A stretch of DNA of 64,000 nucleotides from RGIG3701 sp030530205 (GCA_030530205.1 JAUMVK010000014.1:1-64000), one strand, 5' to 3'; counted from the first letter of the stretch, positions 49,266 through 58,310 are shown. Made by a program: numbers and translations. Notes: generated by a model not told the origin, from the sequence alone.

Positions 49266-50573
49266 ATGAACAGACGCGATTTTCTTGCCGCCTCCGCACT
49301 GGGCTGCGCGGCCAGTTGCCTTCCATTGACGAGCCGCGCACAGACGGCCGAAGAGCTTCCCCCGCCGGGCGTTCCTCAGGTTCGCCCCAATCCCCACGCG
49401 AAAATCACCCAGTTGACCCACGGCCCGCTCTACCACTGGGGCGCCTACTACGACCAGCTTCATTTTGACCCGACCGACCGCCTCGTGACGGGGCTGGAAG
49501 TCGGTTTCCATCACCGCTCGCCGCTCCCCACCGACCGGATCAACGTCGGGCTGATCGACTTGCACGACAATAATAAGTGGACGCAGATCGGGACCTCTTA
49601 CGCCTGGAACTGGCAGCAGGGGCCGATGTTCCAGTGGATCCCCGGCCGCACGACCTGGGAAGACGCCGAGGTGATCTGGAACGACCGGAACGAGGACTCG
49701 TTCTTTGCGCACGTCTATTCGCCGAGTACGGGCAAGTACCGCGAACTGCCGCATGCCGCGTACGTGATCGCGCCGAACGGGGAGTACGCCCTCTTCCCCG
49801 ACTTCGCGCGTCTGAACGACACACGCCCCGGTTACGGTTACTGCGGTCTGCCGGACCCAAACGCGGACGTCGCCGCCCCGACCAATGCCGGCATCTGGCG
49901 CATGGACCTGAGGACCGGCGAGACGAAGCTCCTCTTCTCGTTCAAGGACGTGGCGGACATCGTGCCGGAAGGTGGATACTCGAAGGGGGCGAAACACTGG
50001 TTCAACCACATTCTGATCGCGCCCGACTCGAAGCGTTTCCTCTTCCTGCACCGCTGGAGGGGCGAGGAGGAGAAGAGTTACTGGAAGACCCGCCTCATGA
50101 CGGTCAACGCCGACGGAACCGATTTGTACGTTCTGAACCCGTACAACATGACGTCGCACCTGGTCTGGCGTGACCCGACGCACATCATCGCGTACGCCCG
50201 CCGCCCGAGCCACGGCGACCGGTTTTACGTCTTCGAGGACAAAACCCAGAACACCACGCCGGTCGGGTACGACATCATGAAGGTCGATGGCCACGTTTCC
50301 TACCTGCCGCACACGAACCAGCAGTGGATTTTGAACGATACGTACCCGGACAAGGAGCGGTACCAGCACCCGTTCATCTTCCATCTTCCGACGGAGACGA
50401 AGATCCCGCTCGGCGATTTCTACCAGGCGAGGATCTTCAACGGCGAGTGGCGCTGCGACCTTCACCCGCGCGCAAGCCGGGACGGCCGGAAAGTGCTGAT
50501 CGACTCGGCGCATAACGGCGGCCGCCAGATCTACATGATCGACCTGAGCGAGTATGATGAGTGGCTGAGCTAA
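49266..50573 (+). CDS. Tat-signal exported beta-propeller (TolB/WD40-like) protein
   Basis: A 435-residue exported protein. The signal MNRRDFLAASALGCAASCLP has the twin-arginine RRDFL motif and a signal peptidase site near SRAQ. The mature part has repeated four-strand blades rich in aromatic residues, with PD40-like elements such as YVIAPNGEYALFPDFARL, ILIAPDSKRFLFLHRW and LHPRASRDGRKVLIDSAHNG. These fit a seven-bladed propeller. Oligogalacturonate lyases share this general form, but their catalytic residues were not confirmed. CAGGAG precedes the ATG. It has a single-gene unit with its own promoter and no operon partner. Substrate is unknown. Confidence 0.75.
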   Translation: MNRRDFLAASALGCAASCLPLTSRAQTAEELPPPGVPQVRPNPHAKITQLTHGPLYHWGAYYDQLHFDPTDRLVTGLEVGFHHRSPLPTDRINVGLIDLHDNNKWTQIGTSYAWNWQQGPMFQWIPGRTTWEDAEVIWNDRNEDSFFAHVYSPSTGKYRELPHAAYVIAPNGEYALFPDFARLNDTRPGYGYCGLPDPNADVAAPTNAGIWRMDLRTGETKLLFSFKDVADIVPEGGYSKGAKHWFNHILIAPDSKRFLFLHRWRGEEEKSYWKTRLMTVNADGTDLYVLNPYNMTSHLVWRDPTHIIAYARRPSHGDRFYVFEDKTQNTTPVGYDIMKVDGHVSYLPHTNQQWILNDTYPDKERYQHPFIFHLPTETKIPLGDFYQARIFNGEWRCDLHPRASRDGRKVLIDSAHNGGRQIYMIDLSEYDEWLS

Positions 50574-50626
50574 GGGAAACAATGTTGGAAACGCCGTTTC
50601 CAATTATGAATTAGAATTATGAATCA

Positions 50627-50687
50627 GGGACGATACTTCCAGTGTCATAAAAGACTTTTTTCAGATGACGCTGGAAGCCTCGTTCCC
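50627..50687. repeat. Diverged inverted pair of the GACGACGC palindrome family
   Basis: GGGACGATACTTCCAGTGTC (50627-50646) and ATGACGCTGGAAGCCTCG with TTCCC (to 50687) are inverted relative to each other around an AAAAGACTTTTTT spacer. Together they make a long hairpin between the propeller gene and the LOG gene, possibly a terminator for the former. Confidence 0.65.
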
Positions 50688-50717
50688 AAAATCATCATCT
50701 ACAGGAAGGCAAAAATC

Positions 50718-51599
50718 ATGAAAGACGAAACCAACGAACTCCCAACTTCTCTGGAACTCAAAAGCAATCCGAGCTACCGGCTTGCGTACCAGGACGAAGA
50801 CTTTATGAACCGGCCTGAATTGCGTCCAGTCCGTCTGATGATGGAATCTCTCAAACCGGATATTGCGTTTGATCAAGCGAACATCGACTCAACGATCGTC
50901 GTGTTTGGCAGTGCGCGGATCGTAGATCGGGAAACCGCCGAGCACAATCTGACGGCAGCGCAAATCCTTCTGGATGAGAAACCGAAAGAAACCCGCCGGA
51001 AATTGCGTGTGGAACGGGCGAAAAGGATTCTGGAGCTGAGCCGTTACTACGATATGGCGCGCGAATTTGGCAGGATCGTTTCTGAGGAATGCAAAGCCGA
51101 CAGCCGCCGGAACTATGTCATCATCACCGGCGGCGGCCCGGGAATTATGGAAGCGGCCAACCGAGGTGCGTATGACGCCGATTACCCATCCATTGGACTG
51201 AATATTGATCTTCCGATGGAACAGGAACCTAATCGGTACATCACGCCCGAATTCTGCTTCCACTTTAACTATTTCGCCATTCGCAAGATGCACTTCCTGC
51301 ACCGAGCCAAGGCACTGGTCGCTTTTCCGGGTGGAATGGGTACACTCGACGAACTGTTTGAGGCCCTGACACTCCGCCAAACCCGCAAAATGCAGCACAT
51401 CCCAATCATTTTGTTTGGTGTGAAAGATTTCTGGAGAAAGATTATAGACCTGCCTGCCATGGTGGATTTCGGTGTCATTTCTGAAGATGACCTGGACCTT
51501 TTCTATGAGGCGGAAAGCGCACAGCAGGCGTGGGACTACATCAAGCGCTACCACGCAGTCCATGGTGAAGAGGCCCAGAAAGAACGTCGTCGGGATTAG
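50718..51599 (+). CDS. LOG-family Rossmann protein (nucleotide 5'-monophosphate phosphoribohydrolase-like)
   Basis: A 293-residue cytoplasmic protein with both LOG signatures: GGGPGIMEAANRGAYDAD and FPGGMGTLDELFEALTLRQ. The family hydrolyses nucleoside 5'-monophosphates (cytokinin-type in plants and some bacteria), releasing ribose 5-phosphate. An N-terminal 75-residue extension rich in charged residues, with DSTIVVFGSARI beginning the Rossmann fold, is typical of the longer TIGR00730-related group. ATG 50718 with GGAAGG upstream is preferred over an in-frame ATG at 50619, which lies in the palindromic repeat. It stands alone before the fliQR promoter. Confidence 0.82.
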   Translation: MKDETNELPTSLELKSNPSYRLAYQDEDFMNRPELRPVRLMMESLKPDIAFDQANIDSTIVVFGSARIVDRETAEHNLTAAQILLDEKPKETRRKLRVERAKRILELSRYYDMAREFGRIVSEECKADSRRNYVIITGGGPGIMEAANRGAYDADYPSIGLNIDLPMEQEPNRYITPEFCFHFNYFAIRKMHFLHRAKALVAFPGGMGTLDELFEALTLRQTRKMQHIPIILFGVKDFWRKIIDLPAMVDFGVISEDDLDLFYEAESAQQAWDYIKRYHAVHGEEAQKERRRD

Positions 51600-51601
51600 T
51601 C

Positions 51602-51630
51602 TTGACAGAAGTGAAAGTTTGGGGTAAAAT
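51602..51630 (+). promoter_or_regulatory. Promoter of fliQ-fliR
   Basis: TTGACA at 51602-51607 and TAAAAT at 51625-51630, 17-base spacer. It starts 2 bases after the LOG gene stop. fliQ starts 59 bases later. Confidence 0.75.
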
Positions 51631-51689
51631 GCAATTTATCGCCTACGAGCCTAAAAAACATTTTTCCCAAACTCTCTCAGGAGTTCCTC

Positions 51690-51959
51690 ATGGAATCCAG
51701 CGCAATCCTTGAACTCGGCCGAAACGCCATCATGCTGACGCTCAATCTCGCACTTCCAGTGTTTCTCACCGCGATGCTGGTCGGTTTTCTCGTTGGCCTG
51801 TTTCAGGCACTGACACAGATCCAGGAGCAGACGTTGGCGTTCGTCCCGAAAGTCATCGCGGTTCTGCTTGTTCTGAGCCTCATGATGCCGTGGATGCTCT
51901 CCACCATGACGGAATTTATGCGGGAAGTCATTCAAGGAATCCCGGGGAATCTGCCGTAA
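51690..51959 (+). CDS. fliQ: Flagellar biosynthesis protein FliQ
   Basis: An 89-residue inner-membrane subunit of the flagellar type III export gate. Two hydrophobic helices hold the family pattern: LPVFLTAMLVGFLVGLFQAL, TQIQEQTLAFVPKVIAVLL and then LSLMMPWMLSTMTEFMRE. Length and spacing match FliQ, and the fliR gene follows with its ATG overlapping the fliQ stop (TAATG), the usual order. No other flagellar structural genes are near, so the rest of the flagellar set lies elsewhere, as is common in planctomycetes. CAGGAG precedes the start. Confidence 0.9.
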   Translation: MESSAILELGRNAIMLTLNLALPVFLTAMLVGFLVGLFQALTQIQEQTLAFVPKVIAVLLVLSLMMPWMLSTMTEFMREVIQGIPGNLP

Positions 51960-52723
51960 TGGAAACCGTTCTGTTTCTTACAGCCTCGCAGTTCGTGCTG
52001 ATACTTGCGCGGCTTTTGGCGATGCTGATGATCGCCCCGATGTTCTCGGGAAAAATCGTTCCGATTCGTTTTCGTGCGGTTCTGGCGGTTCTTCTGGCCG
52101 TTTTGATGTCACTCCACCAGAAAACAACGGTGAGCTGTTTCGTGAACACCGCGAGCTGGCTGGACGAAGGTTTTCTGTGTGCCCTGCTCTGTGAATTGCT
52201 CCTCGGTCTGCTTCTCGGAGCCGCGGCACTTCTTTTTTTCGGAGCTTTGCGGACGACTGGAACGATCATCGCGTACGTCGGCGGGATTTCATTCCCCATG
52301 GATGGTGGTCTTACCAACGACGCAGCCCCAATTACCGCTTCTTTTTTTTACCTGCTCGGTACCGCCGTGGTTTTTCTCTGCGGTGGGCACTTGCTTCTTA
52401 TCGAGGCGATCCTCAGGACTTTCGCGACCTATCCGGTCGGGATGGTTCCTTCACTGGCAGAGCTCGTGAAGTCCCTGCCGGACGTTTTCATTCTGGGGTT
52501 TCAGGTCAGCGTTCAGATGGCGCTTCCCATCATTGCGGTCGTTCTTCTGGCGCAGCTGGGACTTGCGATCCTGAACCGGGTCATGCCACAGTTGGACGTT
52601 TTCGGGCTGGCGTTTCCAGTGAACGTGCTGGCGTTGCTCTTTATGCTCTCTCTGACGATTGGCGGAGCTCTGATGCTCTTCGAGACTGAATACGAAAAAG
52701 TGATCCAGAATTTCCTTCGTTAA
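51959..52723 (+). CDS. fliR: Flagellar biosynthesis protein FliR
   Basis: A 254-residue export-gate membrane protein. Family segments are MIAPMFSGKIVPIRFRAVLA near the start, then CALLCELLLGLLLGAAALLF with GTIIAYVGGISFPMDGG, the LPDVFILGFQVSVQMALPII region and the C-terminal LNRVMPQLDVFGLAFPVNVL. It starts at ATG 51959, one base into the fliQ stop codon; an in-frame ATG at 51890 would overlap fliQ. It ends 18 bases from the stop of the convergent flhB gene. Confidence 0.9.
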   Translation: METVLFLTASQFVLILARLLAMLMIAPMFSGKIVPIRFRAVLAVLLAVLMSLHQKTTVSCFVNTASWLDEGFLCALLCELLLGLLLGAAALLFFGALRTTGTIIAYVGGISFPMDGGLTNDAAPITASFFYLLGTAVVFLCGGHLLLIEAILRTFATYPVGMVPSLAELVKSLPDVFILGFQVSVQMALPIIAVVLLAQLGLAILNRVMPQLDVFGLAFPVNVLALLFMLSLTIGGALMLFETEYEKVIQNFLR

Positions 52724-52741
52724 CCCGGGGATCGGGCGTCT

Positions 52742-53479
52742 TTACCTCATCCGTTCCCGAATTCTTTGTTTCACATTAGGATCGCCTTCCGAGATTTTGA
52801 TCTCTTCCTTCATCTGCTCGAACGTCATCTTGAGACGCTGGTTGTGGCGGTAATACTGCCAGCCGTAATCTGCCAGCGCAAGGAGAAAAAGCACTGCGGC
52901 AATTTTCACGCCCGTTCCAAGGACAACCGACTCCATTTTTTTAACCGCCGCCGAAAAATCCATCGCATACATCGAAGCGAGGACTGGAAGCTGACCGAGG
53001 ACCATCCAGAAAATGAAGGCTGCCACAAAACCAACTTTCGCGACTCCAAAGACAGCGGCTGCCAGAGAGTCCAGTGAGAAAATACGAAGCAGGCCCGCGC
53101 CGGGATTCACGTGTTTCCAGTCGGGGGCCATACGTGAGGGCAGAAACAGGAACTGGGTCTGAAGAAGCGAAACGAGCGAGACCATGATCGGGACCAACGC
53201 CAGGATCGGAGCGACGAGAAAAAGAGCCTGACGGATCCACGTGTTCCAAAGATTCAGAAACTCATCGGGTGTCATTTCGAGCCAGGCTCCCTGCGACCAC
53301 GCGATTTGCGCACTCTGAACGGGAACATCAACAAGAAAACTTTCAAAACCCCAAAAAAGTAACATTCCGGTCAATAGCATGGACGCGCTGACGAGGTCGC
53401 GGCTCAAAGCCACTTCGCCCTTTTCGCGCATTTTTTGCCGATGACGAGGGGTTGGTTCAAAAGATCGGTCTTCACTCAT
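52742..53479 (-). CDS. flhB: FlhB-type flagellar export protein lacking the C-terminal autocleavage domain
   Basis: A 245-residue protein that matches the membrane half of FlhB. It begins with the expected charged stretch (FEPTPRHRQKMREKGEVALS), continues with four transmembrane helices and the RMAPDWKHVNPGAGLLRIFS cytoplasmic loop, and ends with the linker KMTFEQMKEEIKISEGDPNV and KQRIRERM. FlhB proteins normally continue for about 100 residues more, with an NPTH sequence that self-cleaves to switch export from rod/hook to filament. That part is absent, and the following 18 bases do not encode it before fliR's end. The gene is downstream of lptD, with a 15-base gap, and convergent to fliQR. 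The rearrangement may have truncated it, or the C-domain may lie elsewhere as a separate gene. Confidence 0.85.
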   Translation of the reverse strand: MSEDRSFEPTPRHRQKMREKGEVALSRDLVSASMLLTGMLLFWGFESFLVDVPVQSAQIAWSQGAWLEMTPDEFLNLWNTWIRQALFLVAPILALVPIMVSLVSLLQTQFLFLPSRMAPDWKHVNPGAGLLRIFSLDSLAAAVFGVAKVGFVAAFIFWMVLGQLPVLASMYAMDFSAAVKKMESVVLGTGVKIAAVLFLLALADYGWQYYRHNQRLKMTFEQMKEEIKISEGDPNVKQRIRERMR

Positions 53480-53494
53480 ATCAGCTGCGGCCTG

Positions 53495-56400
53495 TTAATC
53501 GATTCCGTCCACACCTGGCGGGGCGATGTTGAAAAGTCTTGCCGTATTTCCCTTCTTGCCGAAACGTGGTTCCAGCGAGAAATTGATCGAGAAGTTATCT
53601 GACGGATTATCATACGCCACGCCGGCCGTAAAGAGGAACGACTCTCCGACTCGTGTGAAACTGATTCCTTCTCCGATGTTTCCTTTTCCTGAGACGTCGA
53701 ACGTGCTGACGAAAGTCGAGGTCCATTTCTCGGACATGCGGTAATTGTAGCCCAGACGCATCACCACGTTTTCCACGGAACCGGTCAGCCAGTGCAGACT
53801 TGCAAAAACGGAACCTTTTCCGGGCCGGTCGATGATGGTCCCGACGTCGATCATCTTCATACCACCGTCAAAGAAGTCGAACATACCGGACGTGTAAAGC
53901 ACAACACGGTCGCCGGGATACCAACGCAGATCGTAGTCCCAAAGCCCCACCACGGACCCGAAATTGTCGCGGTCAGGATCCGGATAAATATTTAAGTTCG
54001 TATCGAACGTGAGCCAATCGACGATCCGTTCCCGGCCGGGCATTCCGCGTTTCGTCTGCCAGCGGTGATTCATCCCGATACGGATCAGGCCAAGATCGTC
54101 AGCAAGTTCCGTGTTCCCGGTGACCCAGCCGCCGATGTTGCTGCGCACGGCGTAACTACGGAGCTGGTACTTCTTCGGGATCGGAAGTCCTCCAAAGAGA
54201 GTCGAGCTCATGTGGTGCGAAAAATCGTAAAGGGACCTGTCGTCGATCGGGTCGTAAAGAGGAAGTTCATCCACGCTCTTGTTCGCCCCGGCAATCATGG
54301 CCTCCAGACGGAAATCAACCTTGTGCATGATCCCGTTCACGTTCAGGAGGTGGTTATGCCAGTCGTAGTACTGCCACATCGGAAGGTTCATTCGGAGCCC
54401 CACCTGACCGTATAGCCGGCTCGCGTCATCTCCGTTAACGTCCTCGCCCCAATAGGCGGCTTCACCGATCGCGAACGGTACGACTTTGACCACACCAGCC
54501 TGGAACGGGTACGCGATTTCGTGCCGGGTGGACGTACGAAGCCCTCTTCGGTCCTGTTCCCAGTCAAGCCGATGCCAAAACGCGCGGTCAGCCAGGTCCT
54601 CAGGAACCGTATCGGGGAAAAGATGGACGTAACCGATCTCCGAGTACGAACTCCACGTCAGCGCATCATTCAGAAGCGGTTGGCCAAGCCAATAGAAATC
54701 AAGCTGCGGGAGACGCTGTGTCTGCGTGTGGAAATTGTTCGTACGGACGTCGGCCCAAATCGAGAGAGACCGGTTTTCGTCCTGCTTGCGGATTTCCAGC
54801 TGTGTCGGACGATCCGGCTGTGTGTACCAACTGTCCTGGAAGTACTCTTCCTGGAAATTTCGGTCACTGTAAACACCAAGCTGGAAACGCAGTTCCCAGT
54901 CGTTCCCGAAGGTGCTTTTATGACGGCCTAATAACTGATAACGCAGTTCCTTTTCAGGGGTCAGTTCCCGGCGGCCTTTCCCTATATTGTCCTTTCCTGT
55001 GTCGTAAATCGCCCAGACGTCAAAATCCCCGGAGCCTTTCCCTGACAAAAAGCCGAGCGGGATTTCCTGTCCCTCACCCATTCGATTGTAGGAAAATTCC
55101 GTTCCAAGTCCCGGCCCGCGTTTCGTGTACCACGATGCGTTCAAATCCCAGCTTGTCCCTTGAGGCGGCGCCTCGATCCCAAGCAGGCGATAAGCGTCAA
55201 ACCCGATGATCGGCTGCACACCGAAGATGGAGTCGTTACGAATCGAAAATTTATTAATGATCTGTGACGGCGAATTCATCGGAGCCGCAAAGTAAGGGAG
55301 GTAGAAAACCGGGACGTTTCCGACTTTCACCATGGTATCACGAGCGATCAAATCCTTTTTCGAGTCCATAACTGGCTCACCCGTTACGGAATCATAAACC
55401 GGTTCGCCCGTGTATCGGTTTTTGTGTGGGATCTCCTGATTACGCAGAATTACCTGTCCCATCTGAAAACGATACATCGGTTCACCGATGCGGCTCGTCG
55501 TCACGAACGTGTCGTTTGCCATCAGGACCCCTTCTTCCGGCATACGAATTTCTTCGGCCCGCAGACGAATCAGCCCTTCCACGTTCGGGATCGTGGCGAA
55601 AACCTCCGCCTCACGAATCAACCCACGGTGTGTCGAAACATCGAAGTACATTTTCTCGGCATAGATCTCCTGGTCGCCCTGCCGGAAAATGATGTTCCCC
55701 TCCATGTAGAGTTCCACGTGATTGTTCGTCAAATCAAGCGAGTAATCCTGACTGATCTGGCTCAAATCAACGTCCGACCAGACGACCAAACGGTCCGCCG
55801 AAATGTCGATCGTACCGATTTGAATGGCCTGGTTGGCCGGAAAGTTCTTCATTCCCTTGAGCGCTTCATCCGCGCCATCGATCAAGAGCATGACCCCTTT
55901 GTCGAAAATTGCCACGGATTTGTGCGTCGCCTCGTCGTAAGAAAAACGCATTTCCAGTGGGACGTCGTTTCTCTGGAAGAAACCGATCTTGCGGGTACCG
56001 GGTTTCGGAATGTTCGGGTCAAACGAAGAAACGTCGCCGGCGCGGATCTCACCGTGGGTCGAAAGAACGTCCGGAAGTGTTTCCGTACCATCGGCCGTAT
56101 GAAGGGGCTGCTCTGCCGGAACAACCGTCCCTGCGCCCGTCACAGGCGCTTCGGACCGATTGTCTTTTGTGAACTCAAAAGACGGAAGCGAGTCGGAAAA
56201 ATCGGTCAGGAGCAGCTTTGCCGGCTGGAACATTCTGTCGAATGCCCGCTTGTAAAGCGCGTCCAGTTCTGGAGCCGCAGCTGTTTCGGCTGCCATGTTT
56301 GAAATGGAACTGGCCGTCAAACGCCCTGCCCACGTTTTCCCCTTCACTCGCGAAGTCGTGCGGGATGTCACGAACTCGATCTCCACGTCATCCTCGAGGT

Positions 56401-56830
56401 AAAGCAGGACCGGCTGGACGCTCGCAGGAGTTTCCGAATCGGCGCTGGTTTCGTCCAACTGAACGGGCCCGACCCACAAAACCATTTTGTCGGCGCGGAA
56501 CGAGTCGTTTCCCTGACGAAGATGGCATTTCCCGGCGAGCACGTACACGGTGTACGCGCCTTCCTTCCGGGTGGTGATGTCCGTCGCGGTGAAAACGACC
56601 GGGCCGTTGGAATTCTCGCGCGGGTAGGAAATCCCCAGATTGTCCGTCAGCGTCGGGACGATTTTGTAATGGTCAGAATACTGCGGTTCCTCGGCCTGAA
56701 CCAGAGCAAAAAATGCGAGGTAAAACGCCAGAAAAAACCCAAAAGTGCATACTGTCCCCGCACAGAAGAAACGGTTTTTTCTTCTGTTTTGCCGGGAATC
56801 GGTGCTAAAATTGGGAGTTTGGGCAATCAT
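53495..56830 (-). CDS. lptD: LPS-assembly protein LptD (OstA-like)
   Basis: An 1111-residue outer-membrane protein. Its hydrophobic signal segment (FFLAFYLAFFALVQAEEP) follows a 30-residue charged start. The N-terminal part has LptA/OstA-like beta-jellyroll repeats (about 90-420), seen in FRADKMVLWV, SADRLVVWSDVDLS and IYAEKMYFDV. The remainder is a beta-barrel with alternating aromatic strands ending in FSLEPRFGKKG. It inserts LPS into the outer leaflet, consistent with lpxB. It is long for the family (often 750-900), as in other planctomycetes. The TATACT-type -10 lies only 9 bases from the ATG, so the leader is nearly absent. flhB follows on the same strand. Confidence 0.85.
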   Translation of the reverse strand: MIAQTPNFSTDSRQNRRKNRFFCAGTVCTFGFFLAFYLAFFALVQAEEPQYSDHYKIVPTLTDNLGISYPRENSNGPVVFTATDITTRKEGAYTVYVLAGKCHLRQGNDSFRADKMVLWVGPVQLDETSADSETPASVQPVLLYLEDDVEIEFVTSRTTSRVKGKTWAGRLTASSISNMAAETAAAPELDALYKRAFDRMFQPAKLLLTDFSDSLPSFEFTKDNRSEAPVTGAGTVVPAEQPLHTADGTETLPDVLSTHGEIRAGDVSSFDPNIPKPGTRKIGFFQRNDVPLEMRFSYDEATHKSVAIFDKGVMLLIDGADEALKGMKNFPANQAIQIGTIDISADRLVVWSDVDLSQISQDYSLDLTNNHVELYMEGNIIFRQGDQEIYAEKMYFDVSTHRGLIREAEVFATIPNVEGLIRLRAEEIRMPEEGVLMANDTFVTTSRIGEPMYRFQMGQVILRNQEIPHKNRYTGEPVYDSVTGEPVMDSKKDLIARDTMVKVGNVPVFYLPYFAAPMNSPSQIINKFSIRNDSIFGVQPIIGFDAYRLLGIEAPPQGTSWDLNASWYTKRGPGLGTEFSYNRMGEGQEIPLGFLSGKGSGDFDVWAIYDTGKDNIGKGRRELTPEKELRYQLLGRHKSTFGNDWELRFQLGVYSDRNFQEEYFQDSWYTQPDRPTQLEIRKQDENRSLSIWADVRTNNFHTQTQRLPQLDFYWLGQPLLNDALTWSSYSEIGYVHLFPDTVPEDLADRAFWHRLDWEQDRRGLRTSTRHEIAYPFQAGVVKVVPFAIGEAAYWGEDVNGDDASRLYGQVGLRMNLPMWQYYDWHNHLLNVNGIMHKVDFRLEAMIAGANKSVDELPLYDPIDDRSLYDFSHHMSSTLFGGLPIPKKYQLRSYAVRSNIGGWVTGNTELADDLGLIRIGMNHRWQTKRGMPGRERIVDWLTFDTNLNIYPDPDRDNFGSVVGLWDYDLRWYPGDRVVLYTSGMFDFFDGGMKMIDVGTIIDRPGKGSVFASLHWLTGSVENVVMRLGYNYRMSEKWTSTFVSTFDVSGKGNIGEGISFTRVGESFLFTAGVAYDNPSDNFSINFSLEPRFGKKGNTARLFNIAPPGVDGID

Positions 56831-56839
56831 AATCGCTCA

Positions 56840-56868
56840 AGTATAGAAAAAAAGATGAAAAAAAGCAA
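56840..56868 (-). promoter_or_regulatory. Promoter of lptD
   Basis: On the minus strand TTGCTT (56868-56863) and TATACT (56845-56840), 17-base spacer. The start codon at 56830 is close to the expected transcription start, so a very short leader is implied. Confidence 0.5.
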
Positions 56869-56943
56869 GAGAAAAAAGAGAAAATTTTTTATTTTTGCTA
56901 AAGATTTGGAAGAGTTTTGACGAATGAAAAACACCTTTCATCA

Positions 56944-56980
56944 GGGAAACGCTGATTAAAAGCGTGAACCAGCATTTCCC
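56944..56980 (-). terminator. Hairpin downstream of the DUF1559 gene
   Basis: GGGAAACGCTG (56944-56954) and CAGCATTTCCC (56970-56980) form an 11-base imperfect stem with one mismatch, 24 bases after the DUF1559 stop. A close relative of this hairpin lies at 58096-58134, so the pair also forms a small repeat family. Confidence 0.55.
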
Positions 56981-57003
56981 CGAAAAAGCGCTTTCCGATT
57001 TTA

Positions 57004-57984
57004 CTACTGGATGCTCATCGGCTTGCCGTCGTTTCTGGCCGCAGCGTAGATGAACGCCGCAGCGTCGATCGAGTAGGAAATCCTCTGAACCGAACCATCG
57101 CAGAAAACGGTTCCAAACGTTCCCGAGTGCGGGCTTCCGAATTCCTGGCTCCCCACAAAACCGGCGCGGTCCTGAAGAGGCGCTTTGATCGCCAGGCTGC
57201 TTAACGTCCCAGCCGTGCGGCAGTTATCCTGGTCCATGCCGGAGAACATTCCATTATCGTCGGTGCTCGACGTATTCTCATAGTAGTCCGGGCTGACATA
57301 GCGCTCACCATAGAGGATCGTGTTAGACGTTCCGTCACGGATTTCCCCCATCGTGATCTCGCTGAAGTCGTAAGTCACGCCGTTGTAGGACGAAACGGTC
57401 CATGATTTCCCCTTCACCTTGGATCGGCCGGTCGCCCAGTCCGAGTAAGAGTTGCTCGAGGACGCGGTCGAATTGTACGAGCCAACACTTGCAGCGTAGT
57501 CCGCACGCCCACCCATCTCGGGTTTGTCCGCGTTATAAACGGTCGTGCTGAGCTTATAGGGCTTTGCCGGACGGCGAGACGGGCAGTTATAAATCGGAAG
57601 GGCCATCGACATGCAGGTGCCCGCACCGGCTTTCTGATTGCCCGTAACACTTTCAATGTTTCCATCCGCACCGAGCTGGAAAAGGGCATTCTGTTCAATA
57701 AACGGAAGGAGGGAGTACATCCAGGAGCCCGGCTGCGGTACACCGAAACCTGCATCTGGGTCCCCCACCCAGTTCCAGTTCCAGCCGCCGGAAGGAAAAT
57801 GTTTCGTCTGGCTTTCGTGGTTCAAGGCCGCCAGACCCATATTTTTCAGGTTATTCCCGCACTGCATCTGACGCGCGGCCTCACGTGCCTGCTGAACTGC
57901 CGGAAGGAGCAGACCGACCAACATTCCAATGATCGCGATCACGACCAAAAGCTCGACCAGTGTAAAAGCTTTGTTTGTTCGCAT
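57004..57984 (-). CDS. DUF1559 prepilin-type secreted protein
   Basis: A 326-residue protein of the planctomycete-hallmark DUF1559 family. The type IV prepilin-like start MRTNKAFTLVELLVVIAIIG is processed at the Phe. The characteristic AVQQAREAARQMQCGNNLKN follows. The C-terminus carries the H-X9-DG motif HSGTFGTVFCDG with SVQRISYSIDAAAF. These proteins form pseudopili-like or surface structures. ATG 57984 has AAGGAA upstream; the earlier in-frame ATG at 58017 is unlikely because the prepilin leader would be too long. The gene is alone in its unit. The internal SPFR-like region (CPSRRPAKPYK) matches the family. Confidence 0.92.
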   Translation of the reverse strand: MRTNKAFTLVELLVVIAIIGMLVGLLLPAVQQAREAARQMQCGNNLKNMGLAALNHESQTKHFPSGGWNWNWVGDPDAGFGVPQPGSWMYSLLPFIEQNALFQLGADGNIESVTGNQKAGAGTCMSMALPIYNCPSRRPAKPYKLSTTVYNADKPEMGGRADYAASVGSYNSTASSSNSYSDWATGRSKVKGKSWTVSSYNGVTYDFSEITMGEIRDGTSNTILYGERYVSPDYYENTSSTDDNGMFSGMDQDNCRTAGTLSSLAIKAPLQDRAGFVGSQEFGSPHSGTFGTVFCDGSVQRISYSIDAAAFIYAAARNDGKPMSIQ

Positions 57985-58025
57985 AGATTGGGTTCCTTGT
58001 ATTAAAAAATCCGTCACTTATGTTT

Positions 58026-58054
58026 ATTATACGCAAAAAAAAAGAAAAGTCCAG
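58026..58054 (-). promoter_or_regulatory. Promoter of the DUF1559 gene
   Basis: On the minus strand a perfect TATAAT (58031-58026) has a weak -35 (CTGGAC, 58054-58049) 17 bases upstream. The leader is about 35 bases. Confidence 0.5.
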
Positions 58055-58095
58055 ATATAAAAAGACAAAAAATGAGAAAATTAAGAAAAATTTTA

Positions 58096-58134
58096 GGGAA
58101 ACACTGATTCAACAAACGTTGAGCAGCGTTTCCC
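58096..58134 (-). terminator. Hairpin downstream of the 55-residue gene
   Basis: GGGAAACACTG (58096-58106) and CAGCGTTTCCC (58124-58134) pair with one mismatch, 8 bases after the small gene's stop. Reading leftward it is followed by TAAAATTTTTCTT. It is a near copy of the hairpin at 56944-56980. Confidence 0.6.
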
Positions 58135-58142
58135 TTGATGAA

Positions 58143-58310
58143 TTAGCTTTGTTCCGTGAAACGTCTGAACCACATTTCGTACTGCGGATCGTTCGGGCGA
58201 AAGGTAAAAACTGCGTCGGGGAGCGGCTTGCCGTCCACATCGCAAGAATGGACACGGACGAGAAGCACCCCGTTCGGCTTGCATTCGATCGTATAATTTT
58301 CAGGATCCAT
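58143..58310 (-). CDS. Small conserved-looking protein, 55 residues, function unknown
   Basis: Begins MDPENYTIECKPNGVLLVRV and ends YEMWFRRFTEQS. A strong GGAGG site lies 9 bases before the ATG at 58310, and a hairpin terminator follows the stop, so it is a real gene. Two short beta strands (IECKPNGVLLVRV and AVFTFRPND) and a closing amphipathic helix are suggested. No family was recognised. It lies between nfnB and the DUF1559 gene on the same strand. It could be a small accessory protein of either neighbour or independent. Confidence 0.7.
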   Translation of the reverse strand: MDPENYTIECKPNGVLLVRVHSCDVDGKPLPDAVFTFRPNDPQYEMWFRRFTEQS

